A stretch of DNA of 27,359 nucleotides from an uncultured Eubacteriales bacterium. GTDB taxonomy: Bacteria; Bacillota; Clostridia; Peptostreptococcales; Anaerovoracaceae. The stretch is from NCBI GenBank assembly GCA_900540145.1, contig UQEW01000025.1, positions 1 to 27,359 on the forward strand. Direction: 5' to 3'. Below are positions 7,528 through 15,349 of this stretch, piece after piece; position 1 is the stretch's first letter; every line of letters starts with the position of its first letter. The notes below the pieces were generated by a model, which ran no database searches, had not been told where the DNA came from, and saw only the letters and a program-made list of their open reading frames with translations. Both the position numbers and the translations under genes were made by a program.

Positions 7528-8169
7528 ATGAGCAGTTCTTTTCCAAGTCCACTTACAGAAAAAGAAGAACAATATTATGTTAAACTGCTGGAGAAAGGCG
7601 ACGAAAAAGCTAAAGCTATCTTAATCGAAAGAAACCTCAGGTTAGTGGCTCATATAGCTAAAAAATATGTGTCGCCGGGTACAAATCAGGACGACTTGAT
7701 TTCTATAGGTACTATAGGGCTGATAAAAGCTGTCAGTACATACTCAGGAAAAAAATCCACCAGGTTGGCTACTTACGCGGCTAAATGTATAGAAAATGAA
7801 ATACTGATGAGCATTAGAGCTTCCAAGCGCGTCAAGCAGGAAATATCCCTCAGCCTGCCTATAGGCGTAGACAAAGACGGCAACGAAATCAGCCTTAATG
7901 ATATACTCGGCACCGACCCAGATGAAATAATCGATTCTATAAGCTTGAAAATACAAGTAGGTCAGCTTTATCATGCTATAAAAGCTTGTTTAACTCAGCG
8001 TGAACGTACTGTAATAATGTGGCGCTACGGTCTTATGGACAAAGAGCCCCTTCCCCAAAGGGAAATCGCAAAAGCGCTTGGCATAAGTCGTTCTTATGTT
8101 TCAAGAATAGAGAAAAAGGCTTTGGAAAAGCTTAAGGATTTTCTGAAAGAAAATCAACCACATCCTTAA
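7528..8169 (+). CDS. sigK: Late mother-cell sporulation sigma factor SigK, without pro-sequence
   Basis: A 213-residue sigma-70 family protein that directs RNA polymerase to late mother-cell genes (coat, cortex, lysis). Region 2 is clear (IERNLRLVAHIAKKY, then DLISIGTIGLIKAV). Region 4 ends with a helix-turn-helix (REIAKALGISRSYVSRIEKKALEKL), the SigK/SigE signature. The protein begins at SSSFPSPLTEKEE, equivalent to the mature N-terminus of Bacillus SigK. The usual 20-residue inhibitory pro-sequence is missing, and an in-frame TAA directly precedes the ATG. The ribosome binding site GAGGGGG ends about 10 nt upstream. The gene is intact, with no skin-type interruption. Its last 38 nt overlap the end of the convergent PBP gene. 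Confidence 0.9.
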   Translation: MSSSFPSPLTEKEEQYYVKLLEKGDEKAKAILIERNLRLVAHIAKKYVSPGTNQDDLISIGTIGLIKAVSTYSGKKSTRLATYAAKCIENEILMSIRASKRVKQEISLSLPIGVDKDGNEISLNDILGTDPDEIIDSISLKIQVGQLYHAIKACLTQRERTVIMWRYGLMDKEPLPQREIAKALGISRSYVSRIEKKALEKLKDFLKENQPHP

Positions 8170-9733
8170 AAACAGGCATGGCTGTATATGCTCCAGAATT
8201 TCCCCGTTCCACTATTACTGTCATGGTATAATTTTTGTTTTCTACCGAAAAATATCCTGTAAACCAACAATTCTTTACATCTTTGCCTTCCCAGGTAGCT
8301 TCTGCTGTCCCTGTTTTTCCATGGACAGAAGCAGGCCATAGGTCGCCTCCGGCTCCGCTGCCATCTATCATTACCTGTCGGAGCATCACATCGATCTTTT
8401 CTGCTGTGCTTTCTGATATCAATCTGTTTGCCGGCTCACTTTTCTCATCAGGATAAAGCACAGGGGTAACGTCTTTGCCTCCTGAAGCTATAATCGCCGT
8501 CATCTTAGCTACCTGCAAAGGTGTCACAAGAATTGCTCCTTGTCCTATGGAAATGTTCGTTATATCGTAAGGCCATACTTGATCCTCAGACGGAATATTC
8601 CCCTCCGCTTCTGACGGGAAATTATTCAAAACTTTTTCACCAAGTCCCAGTTTTGCCGCCGTCTTTACTATCTCATCACAACCTACCATCTCTCCCAGCT
8701 GAGCAAAATAGCAATTGCATGAAACTGCCATGGCTTGACTCATGTCAACACTGCCATGGCCTTCTTCCGCCGCAGTGCATTTCAACGTTACTCCTTCTAT
8801 AGTAACCTGCCCACTGCATTCAAACACCTGTGTCTCATCACACACATTGTTCTCCAGCGCCGCTATGGCTGTCACTATCTTAAAAACTGAACCCGGCGCA
8901 TACGTTCCCTGACAGACTTTGTCTATCAAGCAATCACCTTGCTCGTCCAAATATGAAGCTATATCATTGGGATTAAACTTAGGTGAAGACGCCCACGCCA
9001 ATATTTCTCCTGTATCAGTATCCATTACCACTGCAGCGCCTCCGTCTCCTGCTTTTGCGAGAGATTTTTCGCATACATATTGAAGTCTCCTGTCTATAGA
9101 AGTTATCACAGACCTGGCTTGCATGGTTTTTTCACTGGTAAAATCTGCATTTATGGAAGGCGCAATGCCTTTTATTATGTTTCCTGCTCCGTCTGCTAAG
9201 ACCGTAAGCACATCTCCATCATCCTTCAGCTGCTGCTGATGAATCAATTCAAGTCCTGATACCCCCTTGTTTTCGTCTTGATTCAGATAACCTACAAGAT
9301 GACAAGCCATCTGATCATCTGCGTATCTTGACTGACTTTCAAATACATAAGATCCATATTCTTTTTTTAATATATTGTTGATATCATCATTGTATTTTTC
9401 CGTTCTATACACATGATAAGCAGAAGTTTCCTTTGCCACCTGCTGCCCTTCTATTTTCTTGATTATCTTTTCAAATGCCGCATCTTCTCTTTTTTTGCTT
9501 ACGATATAATAATATTGTTTAGTTCCTCCTGTCAGAGGCTGAAGATTTCTGTCAAATATCATCCCTCTTGTGTCGAGTCCCTCTATAGCGATTTCATGTT
9601 GAGAAACAGCTGCTTCGGTCAAATCATCATGACATATGATCTGTATATATCCCACTCTCGCTGCCAGAAGCAACATTACACATAAAAATATTATTATGAC
9701 AGTTTTTATTCTCCTGCAATTAAGTCCGCTCAT
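8132..9733 (-). CDS. Class B penicillin-binding protein (transpeptidase), possibly sporulation-linked
   Basis: A 533-residue peptidoglycan D,D-transpeptidase. It has a membrane helix at about residues 10-30, a short dimerisation domain beginning around RGMIFDRN, and a transpeptidase domain with SVFK at 282-285 (Ser282), SCN at 338-340 and KTG at 473-475. No PASTA domain follows the catalytic domain, unlike SpoVD or PBP2x. It is shorter than the elongasome PBP2 in this window. Downstream it overlaps sigK tail to tail. Upstream are cmk and nrdR with a hairpin between (9741-9768). The ribosome binding site CGGAGG is 7 nt before ATG. It could be a SpoVD-like enzyme for spore cortex or septal wall, but neighbours alone do not prove that. 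Confidence 0.87.
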   Translation of the reverse strand: MSGLNCRRIKTVIIIFLCVMLLLAARVGYIQIICHDDLTEAAVSQHEIAIEGLDTRGMIFDRNLQPLTGGTKQYYYIVSKKREDAAFEKIIKKIEGQQVAKETSAYHVYRTEKYNDDINNILKKEYGSYVFESQSRYADDQMACHLVGYLNQDENKGVSGLELIHQQQLKDDGDVLTVLADGAGNIIKGIAPSINADFTSEKTMQARSVITSIDRRLQYVCEKSLAKAGDGGAAVVMDTDTGEILAWASSPKFNPNDIASYLDEQGDCLIDKVCQGTYAPGSVFKIVTAIAALENNVCDETQVFECSGQVTIEGVTLKCTAAEEGHGSVDMSQAMAVSCNCYFAQLGEMVGCDEIVKTAAKLGLGEKVLNNFPSEAEGNIPSEDQVWPYDITNISIGQGAILVTPLQVAKMTAIIASGGKDVTPVLYPDEKSEPANRLISESTAEKIDVMLRQVMIDGSGAGGDLWPASVHGKTGTAEATWEGKDVKNCWFTGYFSVENKNYTMTVIVERGNSGAYTAMPVFKDVVDFLSENP

Positions 9734-9768
9734 TTAAAAACCTCCGATGGTATTTTCCCCGTCGGAGG
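9734..9768 (-). terminator. Terminator-like hairpin holding the PBP ribosome binding site
   Basis: On the minus strand, CCTCCGACGG pairs with CCATCGGAGG (plus coordinates 9759-9768 and 9741-9750) over 10 pairs including one G-U, followed by TTTTTAA and then the PBP ATG. It looks like an intrinsic terminator after cmk, with a short T-run. The GGAGG of the 3' arm is also the only good Shine-Dalgarno of the PBP gene, so the folded RNA would hide the start site. Confidence 0.6.
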
Positions 9769-9791
9769 CGTTGATTATTCTAAAGCTGTTT

Positions 9792-10445
9792 TTATTTTTC
9801 AATTTCAGAACAGATATATTCAACTACCTGATCTATAGTCATAAATGTAGTATCTATTTCCTCTGCATCTTTAGCTTTTTCAAGAGGGCTGGCGGCTCTT
9901 GTCATATCGTTGTAATCTCTATCCCGTATAGCTTGAAGAACTTCTTCATATGTGGTTTTTTCGCCTTTTTCGATTAATTCTTTATATCGTCTGGACGCTC
10001 TTTCTTCATCTGAGGCAGTAACAAAATATTTGTACCTGGCATTTGGAAAAACTACAGCGCATATGTCTCTTCCATCCATTACGACACTCCTGCGCTCGCC
10101 CATTTGCTGCTGAGCTTTTACCAGTTTTTCTCTCACGAAAGGAAATGCAGAACATTTTGACGCCGCCATAGACACTTCCGGAGTCCTGATAAGATGGCTG
10201 ACAACTTGTCCGTCTAATATTATTTCTCCGTTTTTAAAATCTATATCCGTTTCGTCAAGAACTTTTTTAACTGCCTCATCATTATTCATATCAACCTTTT
10301 TCTCCAGCAGTTTAAGTCCCAATGCTCTATACATGGCTCCCGTATCTATATACTCTATGCCGAGCTTCTTCGCCAAGGCTTTAGCCACAGTGGACTTACC
10401 GGCTCCGCTGGGCCCATCTATAGCTATTTGAAAGATTTCGCTCAT
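9792..10445 (-). CDS. cmk: Cytidylate kinase
   Basis: A 217-residue NMP kinase that phosphorylates CMP and dCMP with ATP in pyrimidine salvage and CTP/dCTP supply. The P-loop GPSGAGKST lies at 11-19, followed by the Cmk signature EYIDTGAMYRALGLK. The motif VMDGRDICAVVFP is the substrate-binding segment. The lid and C-terminal part RDRDYNDMTRAASPLEKAKDA are also family-typical. Length is normal. It starts 1 nt after the nrdR stop, with GAAGGAG as ribosome binding site inside the nrdR end, so the pair is co-translated. Confidence 0.95.
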   Translation of the reverse strand: MSEIFQIAIDGPSGAGKSTVAKALAKKLGIEYIDTGAMYRALGLKLLEKKVDMNNDEAVKKVLDETDIDFKNGEIILDGQVVSHLIRTPEVSMAASKCSAFPFVREKLVKAQQQMGERRSVVMDGRDICAVVFPNARYKYFVTASDEERASRRYKELIEKGEKTTYEEVLQAIRDRDYNDMTRAASPLEKAKDAEEIDTTFMTIDQVVEYICSEIEK

Positions 10446-10446
10446 A

Positions 10447-10935
10447 TTACTTTTCTCCTTCAGTATTATTCTTTACTTTTTTCTTTGGTCCTATAAGCTT
10501 CTCTATTTCTTTTATAAAAGTGTTCACATCTGTAAACTGTCTATATACTGAAGCAAAACGCACATATGCCACTTCATCTATATTCTTTAACTGATTCATA
10601 ATCAGCTCTCCTATGTAATAGCTTTCTACTTCCTTTTCCATAGAATTGCTTAAAGTTTTCTCGATTTCGTCTACCATTTCCTCCATAGTAGCCATTGGCA
10701 CCGGACGTTTTTCACAAGCCTTTATGATGCCGTTTAAAACTTTAGTCCTGTCAAAAGCTTCTCTTCTTCCATCTTTTTTTACTACCATCATGATGGTTTC
10801 TTCAACCTTTTCATAAGTAGTAAATCGCCTTCCGCACTTGTCGCAGCCTCTCCGTCTTCTGATAGCATGTCCGTCTTCAGTGGGTCTTGAATCGATTACT
10901 TTTGTATCTTCATTGTCACAAAAAGGGCATTTCAT
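10447..10935 (-). CDS. nrdR: Ribonucleotide reductase regulator NrdR
   Basis: A 162-residue transcriptional repressor of ribonucleotide reductase genes. The N-terminal zinc ribbon has Cys3, Cys6, Cys31 and Cys34 and the signature PFCDNEDTKVIDSRPTEDG. An ATP-cone domain follows at about residues 49-139 and senses ATP/dATP. Length is typical (about 150-160). It has its own promoter (10974-11003) and a CGGGAGG ribosome binding site. No NrdR box was recognised nearby. Linkage with cmk makes functional sense, as both bear on dNTP supply. Confidence 0.96.
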   Translation of the reverse strand: MKCPFCDNEDTKVIDSRPTEDGHAIRRRRGCDKCGRRFTTYEKVEETIMMVVKKDGRREAFDRTKVLNGIIKACEKRPVPMATMEEMVDEIEKTLSNSMEKEVESYYIGELIMNQLKNIDEVAYVRFASVYRQFTDVNTFIKEIEKLIGPKKKVKNNTEGEK

Positions 10936-10973
10936 ATTAATTACCTCCCGATTTTACGGTAAATATGATAATT

Positions 10974-11003
10974 ATTATACTACATAGGCGGCAAATATTG
11001 CAA
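10974..11003 (-). promoter_or_regulatory. Sigma-A promoter for nrdR-cmk
   Basis: On the minus strand, TTGCAA (10998-11003) and TATAAT (10974-10979) are 18 nt apart. The -10 is perfect. The transcript would start near 10967, about 30 nt before the nrdR start. Confidence 0.65.
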
Positions 11004-11034
11004 GTCGCAAGGCATCAAGCAAGGCCACATGATT

Positions 11035-11277
11035 TTAAAACGGTTCCAAATCAACAAGAATCACATCATCTCCTACAGTACGCACCTTTTCCCATTTTAT
11101 TACCGTATCTCCTTCTCGTTTGGAAAAGAAGCCCAAAAATCCTCTGCTTGCAGGTATAACTATACCGTCTATCACCCCTTTATCCAAGTCCACTTCTATA
11201 TCATAAACAAATCCTAAGCTCTTTCCATCGCCTATGTTTATAACTTCCTTATTCTTCAGCTTGTCTGTACTTATCAT
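11035..11277 (-). CDS. YlmC/YmxH family PRC-barrel protein
   Basis: An 80-residue protein matching the YlmC/YmxH sporulation-associated family: a single PRC-barrel with the phrase LKNKEVINIGDGKSLGFVYDIEVD at the start and a C-terminal segment ending VILVDLEPF. The family is nearly universal in spore-forming Firmicutes. Its role is poorly known, and PRC-barrels often mediate protein or RNA contacts. The start has a strong GAGGAGG ribosome binding site 8-9 nt upstream. It lies divergent to the riboflavin operon. Confidence 0.88.
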   Translation of the reverse strand: MISTDKLKNKEVINIGDGKSLGFVYDIEVDLDKGVIDGIVIPASRGFLGFFSKREGDTVIKWEKVRTVGDDVILVDLEPF

Positions 11278-11404
11278 CTTTCGTACCTCCTCTTCTAAAG
11301 AATATATTCATCAGACAACAAATTATGAAAGGATTTTTATTAACATTCGTCTGACATCCCCGTAGCTCTCTCCTTCCCAATAATACGTGCGCCTCATGTG
11401 CACC

Positions 11405-11433
11405 TTGACTTTTAACTTAAAAGCGTATATACT
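11405..11433 (+). promoter_or_regulatory. Sigma-A promoter for the riboflavin operon
   Basis: TTGACT (11405-11410) and TATACT (11428-11433) with a 17-nt spacer, five of six consensus bases in each. The FMN riboswitch begins about 17 nt past the expected start site. Confidence 0.85.
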
Positions 11434-11456
11434 TTTTATTAAGTGAATAATATGAA

Positions 11457-11566
11457 ATCTTCAGGGCAGGGTGAAATTCCCGATCGGCGGTACAGTCCGC
11501 GAGCGTGCGTTGCGCGCAGGATTTGGTGAAATTCCAAAACCGACAGTATAGTCTGGATGGAAGAAG
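11457..11566 (+). promoter_or_regulatory. FMN riboswitch (RFN element)
   Basis: All RFN landmarks are readable. ATCTTCAGGGCAGGGTGAAA is at the 5' end. TTCCCGATCGGCGGTA and AGTCCGCGAGC follow, then a variable GC hairpin (GTGCGTTGCGCGCA). TTGGTGAAATTCCAAAACCG and AGTCTGGATGGAAGA lie at the 3' end. The aptamer binds FMN in the nascent leader. Because a terminator (11699-11726) sits between it and ribD, FMN binding should favour termination and shut off the operon. Confidence 0.96.
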
Positions 11567-11698
11567 GTTGCAGAAAACGCAAGACTTTTTGATTATTTTA
11601 GTTTTACGTGTGTATGTGCATTTAAACAATTGCTCTGGGATGTTTGTCATTCCGGAGTTTTATTTTATCAACGCTTTCGTTGTCATAAGCTGTTGTTT

Positions 11699-11726
11699 GC
11701 CCTGAGCTTTTCGCTTGGGGCTTTTT
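11699..11726 (+). terminator. Riboswitch-controlled terminator before ribD
   Basis: GCCCTGAGC (11699-11707) pairs with GCTTGGGGC (11713-11721) including G-U pairs, followed by TTTTT. It is the expression platform of the FMN riboswitch. The ribD ribosome binding site GGAGGTGA starts 7-8 nt after the T-run. Confidence 0.85.
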
Positions 11727-11745
11727 CGTTTTTGGAGGTGATTAG

Positions 11746-12870
11746 ATGAAAGATAACCAAACTGCCGATGACATTAAATATATGAAGTTGGCTTTAGATT
11801 TAGCAAAGAAAGGTATGGGCTGGACGTCACCCAATCCCATGGTAGGCGCCGTCATAGTCAAAGACGGGCAAATAATAGGAAAAGGCTGGCATGAAAGATA
11901 CGGTCAGAAACATGCTGAACGAAACGCTCTCGAAAACTGTATCTGCGATCCGAAAGGCTCTACCATGTACGTTACTCTGGAGCCTTGCTGCCACCATGGA
12001 AAACAGCCTCCATGCACAGAAGCAATTTTGAAATCGCAAATACGGCGTGTCGTAATAGGCTCCTATGACCCTAATCCTCTTGTCAGCGGCAAAGGCATAT
12101 GTTTTCTCAAAGAAAACGGTATTCAGATAACAGAACATGTAACGGAGCCGGAATGCAACAAACTAAACGAAGTTTTTTTCCACTACATCACTACTAAAAA
12201 GCCATTTGTTGTAATGAAATATGCTATGACGATGGATGGCAAAATAGCAACTCACACAGGTCAATCCCAGTGGATAACCGGCGAAGCGGCTCGTGCTCAC
12301 GTTCATCTGCAGCGACACCGTTATTCGGCCATAATGGTAGGCGTAGGTACTGTATTAGCTGATGACCCCCTCCTCACATGCCGTATGAAAAATGGAAGAA
12401 ATCCTATTCGCATAATATGTGATACAAATCTTCGTACTCCTCTGGATTCCCAAATAGTCACGACGGCCCGACAGGTTCCTACCATCTTGGCTACTTGCGC
12501 GTCAGACACGTCCGCCATTATGTCATATGAGAAAGCCGGCTGCCATGTAATAAACGTAAACGACAAAAACAGCCATGTGGACCTGAATGAACTCATGGAA
12601 AAATTAGGAAGCCGGCAGATAGACAGCATCTTGCTGGAAGGCGGAGGCAGCCTCAATTGGTCTGCCGTTGAAAGCGGCATAGTGCAAAAAGTCCAGACAT
12701 ATATAGCTCCTAAAATTTTCGGCGGCAATGATGCCAAAACGCCTGTTTCAGGCTTAGGCATAGATTTCCCTGCCAACGCATTCATGCTGAAGAACAGCGT
12801 GATTACACGTCTAGGAGATGACTTTTTAATAGAAAGTGAGGTGGAAAACCGTGTTTACAGGAATAGTTGA
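11746..12870 (+). CDS. ribD: Bifunctional riboflavin deaminase/reductase RibD
   Basis: A 374-residue enzyme that deaminates the pyrimidine ring of diaminohydroxyphosphoribosylaminopyrimidine and then reduces the ribose side chain. The N-terminal cytidine-deaminase-like domain has the zinc motif His56-Ala-Glu58 and PCC at 80-82 with Cys90 (HAE, then EPCCHHGKQPPC). The C-terminal DHFR-like reductase domain starts near residue 155, with FVVMKYAMTMDGKIAT and later LLEGGGSLN. Length is normal. It is first in the FMN-regulated operon and overlaps the start of ribE by about 20 nt. Confidence 0.96.
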   Translation: MKDNQTADDIKYMKLALDLAKKGMGWTSPNPMVGAVIVKDGQIIGKGWHERYGQKHAERNALENCICDPKGSTMYVTLEPCCHHGKQPPCTEAILKSQIRRVVIGSYDPNPLVSGKGICFLKENGIQITEHVTEPECNKLNEVFFHYITTKKPFVVMKYAMTMDGKIATHTGQSQWITGEAARAHVHLQRHRYSAIMVGVGTVLADDPLLTCRMKNGRNPIRIICDTNLRTPLDSQIVTTARQVPTILATCASDTSAIMSYEKAGCHVINVNDKNSHVDLNELMEKLGSRQIDSILLEGGGSLNWSAVESGIVQKVQTYIAPKIFGGNDAKTPVSGLGIDFPANAFMLKNSVITRLGDDFLIESEVENRVYRNS

Positions 12871-13543
12871 AGAAATAGGCATGATACAAAATATCAGGTC
12901 AGGATCCCACTCAGCAGTGCTTACCATAAAAGCTTCGAAAGTTTTAGAATACACCGCAATCGGTGACAGTATAGCTGTAAACGGTATATGTCTTACCGTT
13001 ACATCAGTTTCCGAAGGCAGATTTACAGCTGATGTGATGCATGAAACTCTGAATCGCTCTGCCCTTTCATCTCTATCCATTGGCAGCAGAGTTAATCTTG
13101 AAAGGGCGATGGCTGCCAACGGCCGCTTTGGAGGACACATAGTATCAGGTCATATAGACGGAACAGGTAAAATATCCTCCATAAAACGCGATGACACTGC
13201 AATATGGTATACCATATCCTCCTCACCTGAAATCCTGCGCTATATAGTCGAAAAAGGCTCTGTCGCCATAGACGGCATCAGTCTGACGGTGGCAAAAGTT
13301 ACGGCATCTGACTTTTCTGTTTCCGCCATTCCTCACACAGTAAGCCAAACCATATTAAAGGACAGAAACATCGGTTCCAGTGTAAACATAGAAGTCGATG
13401 TAATCGGCAAATATGTGGAAAAGCTTTTGCTGGGCAGGTGTCAAAATTTTTCTGCTTCCGACTTAAAAAAGGGTTCCGAAAAAAACAATACAACCAACAA
13501 AAGCAATATAACTATGGATTTCATATCAAAATACGGTTTTTAA
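12851..13543 (+). CDS. ribE: Riboflavin synthase alpha subunit
   Basis: It dismutates two lumazine molecules to riboflavin and the pyrimidine precursor, and works as a trimer. Two lumazine-binding repeats are visible: one starts MFTGIVEEIG, the second around FGGHIVSGHIDGTGKI. The start chosen is GTG at 12851, which gives the family-standard N-terminus and has GAGGTGG 6 nt upstream inside ribD. A longer frame from GTG at 12836 is possible but would add MRWKT before the conserved start. The product is 230 residues. The C-terminal tail (about 25 residues, Lys/Asn/Ser-rich) is slightly longer than usual. Confidence 0.95.
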   Translation: MFTGIVEEIGMIQNIRSGSHSAVLTIKASKVLEYTAIGDSIAVNGICLTVTSVSEGRFTADVMHETLNRSALSSLSIGSRVNLERAMAANGRFGGHIVSGHIDGTGKISSIKRDDTAIWYTISSSPEILRYIVEKGSVAIDGISLTVAKVTASDFSVSAIPHTVSQTILKDRNIGSSVNIEVDVIGKYVEKLLLGRCQNFSASDLKKGSEKNNTTNKSNITMDFISKYGF

Positions 13544-13553
13544 ATAAAGCAAC

Positions 13554-13576
13554 ATGAAAGGAGAAAAATGAAATAA
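13554..13576 (+). promoter_or_regulatory. Minimal upstream reading frames before ribBA
   Basis: The AAAGGAG ribosome binding site (13557-13563) lies 4 nt before ATGAAATAA (13568-13576), a two-codon frame whose stop is 1 nt before the ribBA ATG at 13578. Another short frame, ATGAAAGGAGAAAAATGA (13554-13571), spans the same site. The spacing from the Shine-Dalgarno to the ribBA ATG (14 nt) is longer than ideal, so translation may start at the mini-frame and reinitiate. Confidence 0.4.
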
Positions 13577-13577
13577 A

Positions 13578-14777
13578 ATGAAAGGATTTAATACGATACA
13601 AGAAGCCCTTGAGGACTTGAGGCAGGGAAAGATCATTCTAGTCACTGACGACCCGGACAGAGAAAACGAAGGAGATTTCATCTGCGCTGCCGAATTTGCG
13701 ACTACATCTAACATCAATTTTATGGCCACATATGGCAAAGGGCTTATCTGCATGCCTATGTCGGAAGAATATGTACACAAGCTAAAAATTCCTCAAATGG
13801 TAACATGCAACACAGACAACCATGAGACAGCCTTTACGGTATCCATAGATCACATATCTACTTCTACAGGCATTTCCGCTGCAGAACGTTCAATCACTGC
13901 CAAGGCATGCGTCTCGGAAGATGCTAAGCCCGAAGATTTCCGCCGTCCGGGTCACATGTTTCCCTTGCTTGCGAAAAAAAACGGCGTGCTTGAGCGCAAT
14001 GGGCACACTGAAGCCACTGTAGACTTATGCCGCCTGGCAGGATTAAAAGAATGCGGCCTATGCTGTGAAATCATGAGAGATGACGGAACCATGATGCGTA
14101 CTACCGAGCTCTTGGAATTGGCAGAACGCTTTAATATAAAAGCCATTACCATCAAAGATTTGCAAAATTATCGCAAGTGTCACGAAAAATTGGTCGAGCA
14201 AGTCGCTGCTGTCAGCATGCCTACCAAATACGGCGATTTCACTGCCTACGGATTCGTCAACAAGCTCAACGGTGAACATCATGTGGCTTTGGTAAAGGGC
14301 TGCATCGGAGACGGAAAGGATGTCTTATGCCGCGTCCATTCAGAATGTCTTACAGGAGACACTTTCGGCTCGCTGCGATGCGACTGCGGTCAGCAATTTG
14401 CTGCTGCCATGACTCAAATTGAGAAAGAAGGCCGAGGCATACTTTTGTATATGCGGCAAGAAGGCCGAGGCATAGGTCTTATAAACAAACTAAAGGCCTA
14501 CGAACTGCAAGAGCAAGGGCTTGACACGCTGGAAGCCAATCTGGCTTTAGGGTTTGCCGGTGACGAGAGAGAATATTACATAGGAGCCCAGATTCTTCGG
14601 GAATTGGGCGTTAAAAGCATGAGGCTTCTCACCAACAATCCTGACAAAATATATCAGCTTTCAGAGTTCGGGCTGGAGATAACTCAGCGGGTTCCTATAC
14701 AGATGAACGCCACGGTACACGATATATTCTATCTGAAAACAAAGCAAAATCGCATGGGGCATTTGCTGAAATATTAA
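13578..14777 (+). CDS. ribBA: Bifunctional DHBP synthase / GTP cyclohydrolase II
   Basis: A 399-residue fusion supplying both precursors of riboflavin. Residues 1-200 form 3,4-dihydroxy-2-butanone-4-phosphate synthase (from ribulose 5-phosphate), with DDPDRENEGDFICAAEF at about 24-40 and the STSTGISAAERS loop at about 94-105. Residues 205-399 form GTP cyclohydrolase II. Zinc ligands are Cys257, Cys268 and Cys270 in HSECLTGDTFGSLRCDCGQQ, and the motif YMRQEGRGIGL is present. Length is typical for RibBA. It is third in the rib operon, 34 nt after ribE. Confidence 0.96.
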   Translation: MKGFNTIQEALEDLRQGKIILVTDDPDRENEGDFICAAEFATTSNINFMATYGKGLICMPMSEEYVHKLKIPQMVTCNTDNHETAFTVSIDHISTSTGISAAERSITAKACVSEDAKPEDFRRPGHMFPLLAKKNGVLERNGHTEATVDLCRLAGLKECGLCCEIMRDDGTMMRTTELLELAERFNIKAITIKDLQNYRKCHEKLVEQVAAVSMPTKYGDFTAYGFVNKLNGEHHVALVKGCIGDGKDVLCRVHSECLTGDTFGSLRCDCGQQFAAAMTQIEKEGRGILLYMRQEGRGIGLINKLKAYELQEQGLDTLEANLALGFAGDEREYYIGAQILRELGVKSMRLLTNNPDKIYQLSEFGLEITQRVPIQMNATVHDIFYLKTKQNRMGHLLKY

Positions 14778-14810
14778 ATTCAACTCTAAAAAAGAAAGGA
14801 TAAGTTAAAA

Positions 14811-15275
14811 ATGAAAACATTTGAAGGAAAACTTGTATCTGAAGAAATCAAAATAGGCATTGTAGCATCACGTTTCAATGAGTTTATTACCGCCAAGCTG
14901 CTCAGCGGAGCTATAGACGGCTTGCTTCGCCACGATGTGGATGAAGAAAACATAAGCGTTGCTTGGGTTCCCGGAGCTTTTGAAATCCCCCTCATTGCAA
15001 AAAAAATGGCTAAAAGCGGCAAATACGATGCTGTAATATGTTTGGGCGCTGTAATACGCGGTGCCACCAGCCACTACGACTATGTATGCAATGAAGTCTC
15101 TAAAGGTATTGCAGCAGTGTCCCTCGAAACGGGAATACCTGTACTGTTTGGTGTTGTAACTACAGAGAACATCGAGCAAGCTATCGAAAGAGCCGGAACA
15201 AAATCAGGCAATAAAGGTTATGATTGCGCCCTGTCAGCCATAGAAATGGTAAATTTAATACATCAGCTGCAGTAA
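14811..15275 (+). CDS. ribH: Lumazine synthase (beta subunit of riboflavin synthase)
   Basis: A 154-residue protein that condenses 5-amino-6-ribitylaminouracil with DHBP to 6,7-dimethyl-8-ribityllumazine and assembles into pentamers or icosahedral shells. Family motifs are FNEFITAKLLSGA near the N-terminus, SVAWVPGAFEIPL, CLGAVIRGATSHYDYVCNE (with the catalytic His) and FGVVTTENIEQAIERAG. Length is standard. It is the last gene of the operon, with AAAGGA upstream and a strong terminator just after the stop. Confidence 0.97.
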   Translation: MKTFEGKLVSEEIKIGIVASRFNEFITAKLLSGAIDGLLRHDVDEENISVAWVPGAFEIPLIAKKMAKSGKYDAVICLGAVIRGATSHYDYVCNEVSKGIAAVSLETGIPVLFGVVTTENIEQAIERAGTKSGNKGYDCALSAIEMVNLIHQLQ

Positions 15276-15286
15276 AGAAACGAAGA

Positions 15287-15343
15287 GGGGGGCTGTCGCA
15301 CAGTTGAGCAGTTCAGTCAACCGTAGCGATAGCTCCCCTTTTT
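15287..15343 (+). terminator. Terminator of the riboflavin operon
   Basis: GGGGGGCTGTCGC (15287-15299) pairs with GCGATAGCTCCCC (15326-15338) with G-U pairs. An inner stem GTTGA/TCAAC lies at 15303-15307 and 15317-15321, and TTTTT follows. It lies between the convergent ribH and the lipoprotein gene. Confidence 0.85.
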
Positions 15344-15349
15344 AATTAC

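Noticed and set aside
11320..11348. Possible SigE promoter of the ymxH-like gene (GAATGTT-N14-CATAATTT, minus strand)
   Set aside because: The -35 is fair but the -10 deviates too much from CATACANT. It is not supported enough to list as a feature.
11417..11705. Open frames on both strands across the FMN riboswitch leader
   Set aside because: The stretch is fully explained by promoter, aptamer and terminator. The frames have no coding character.
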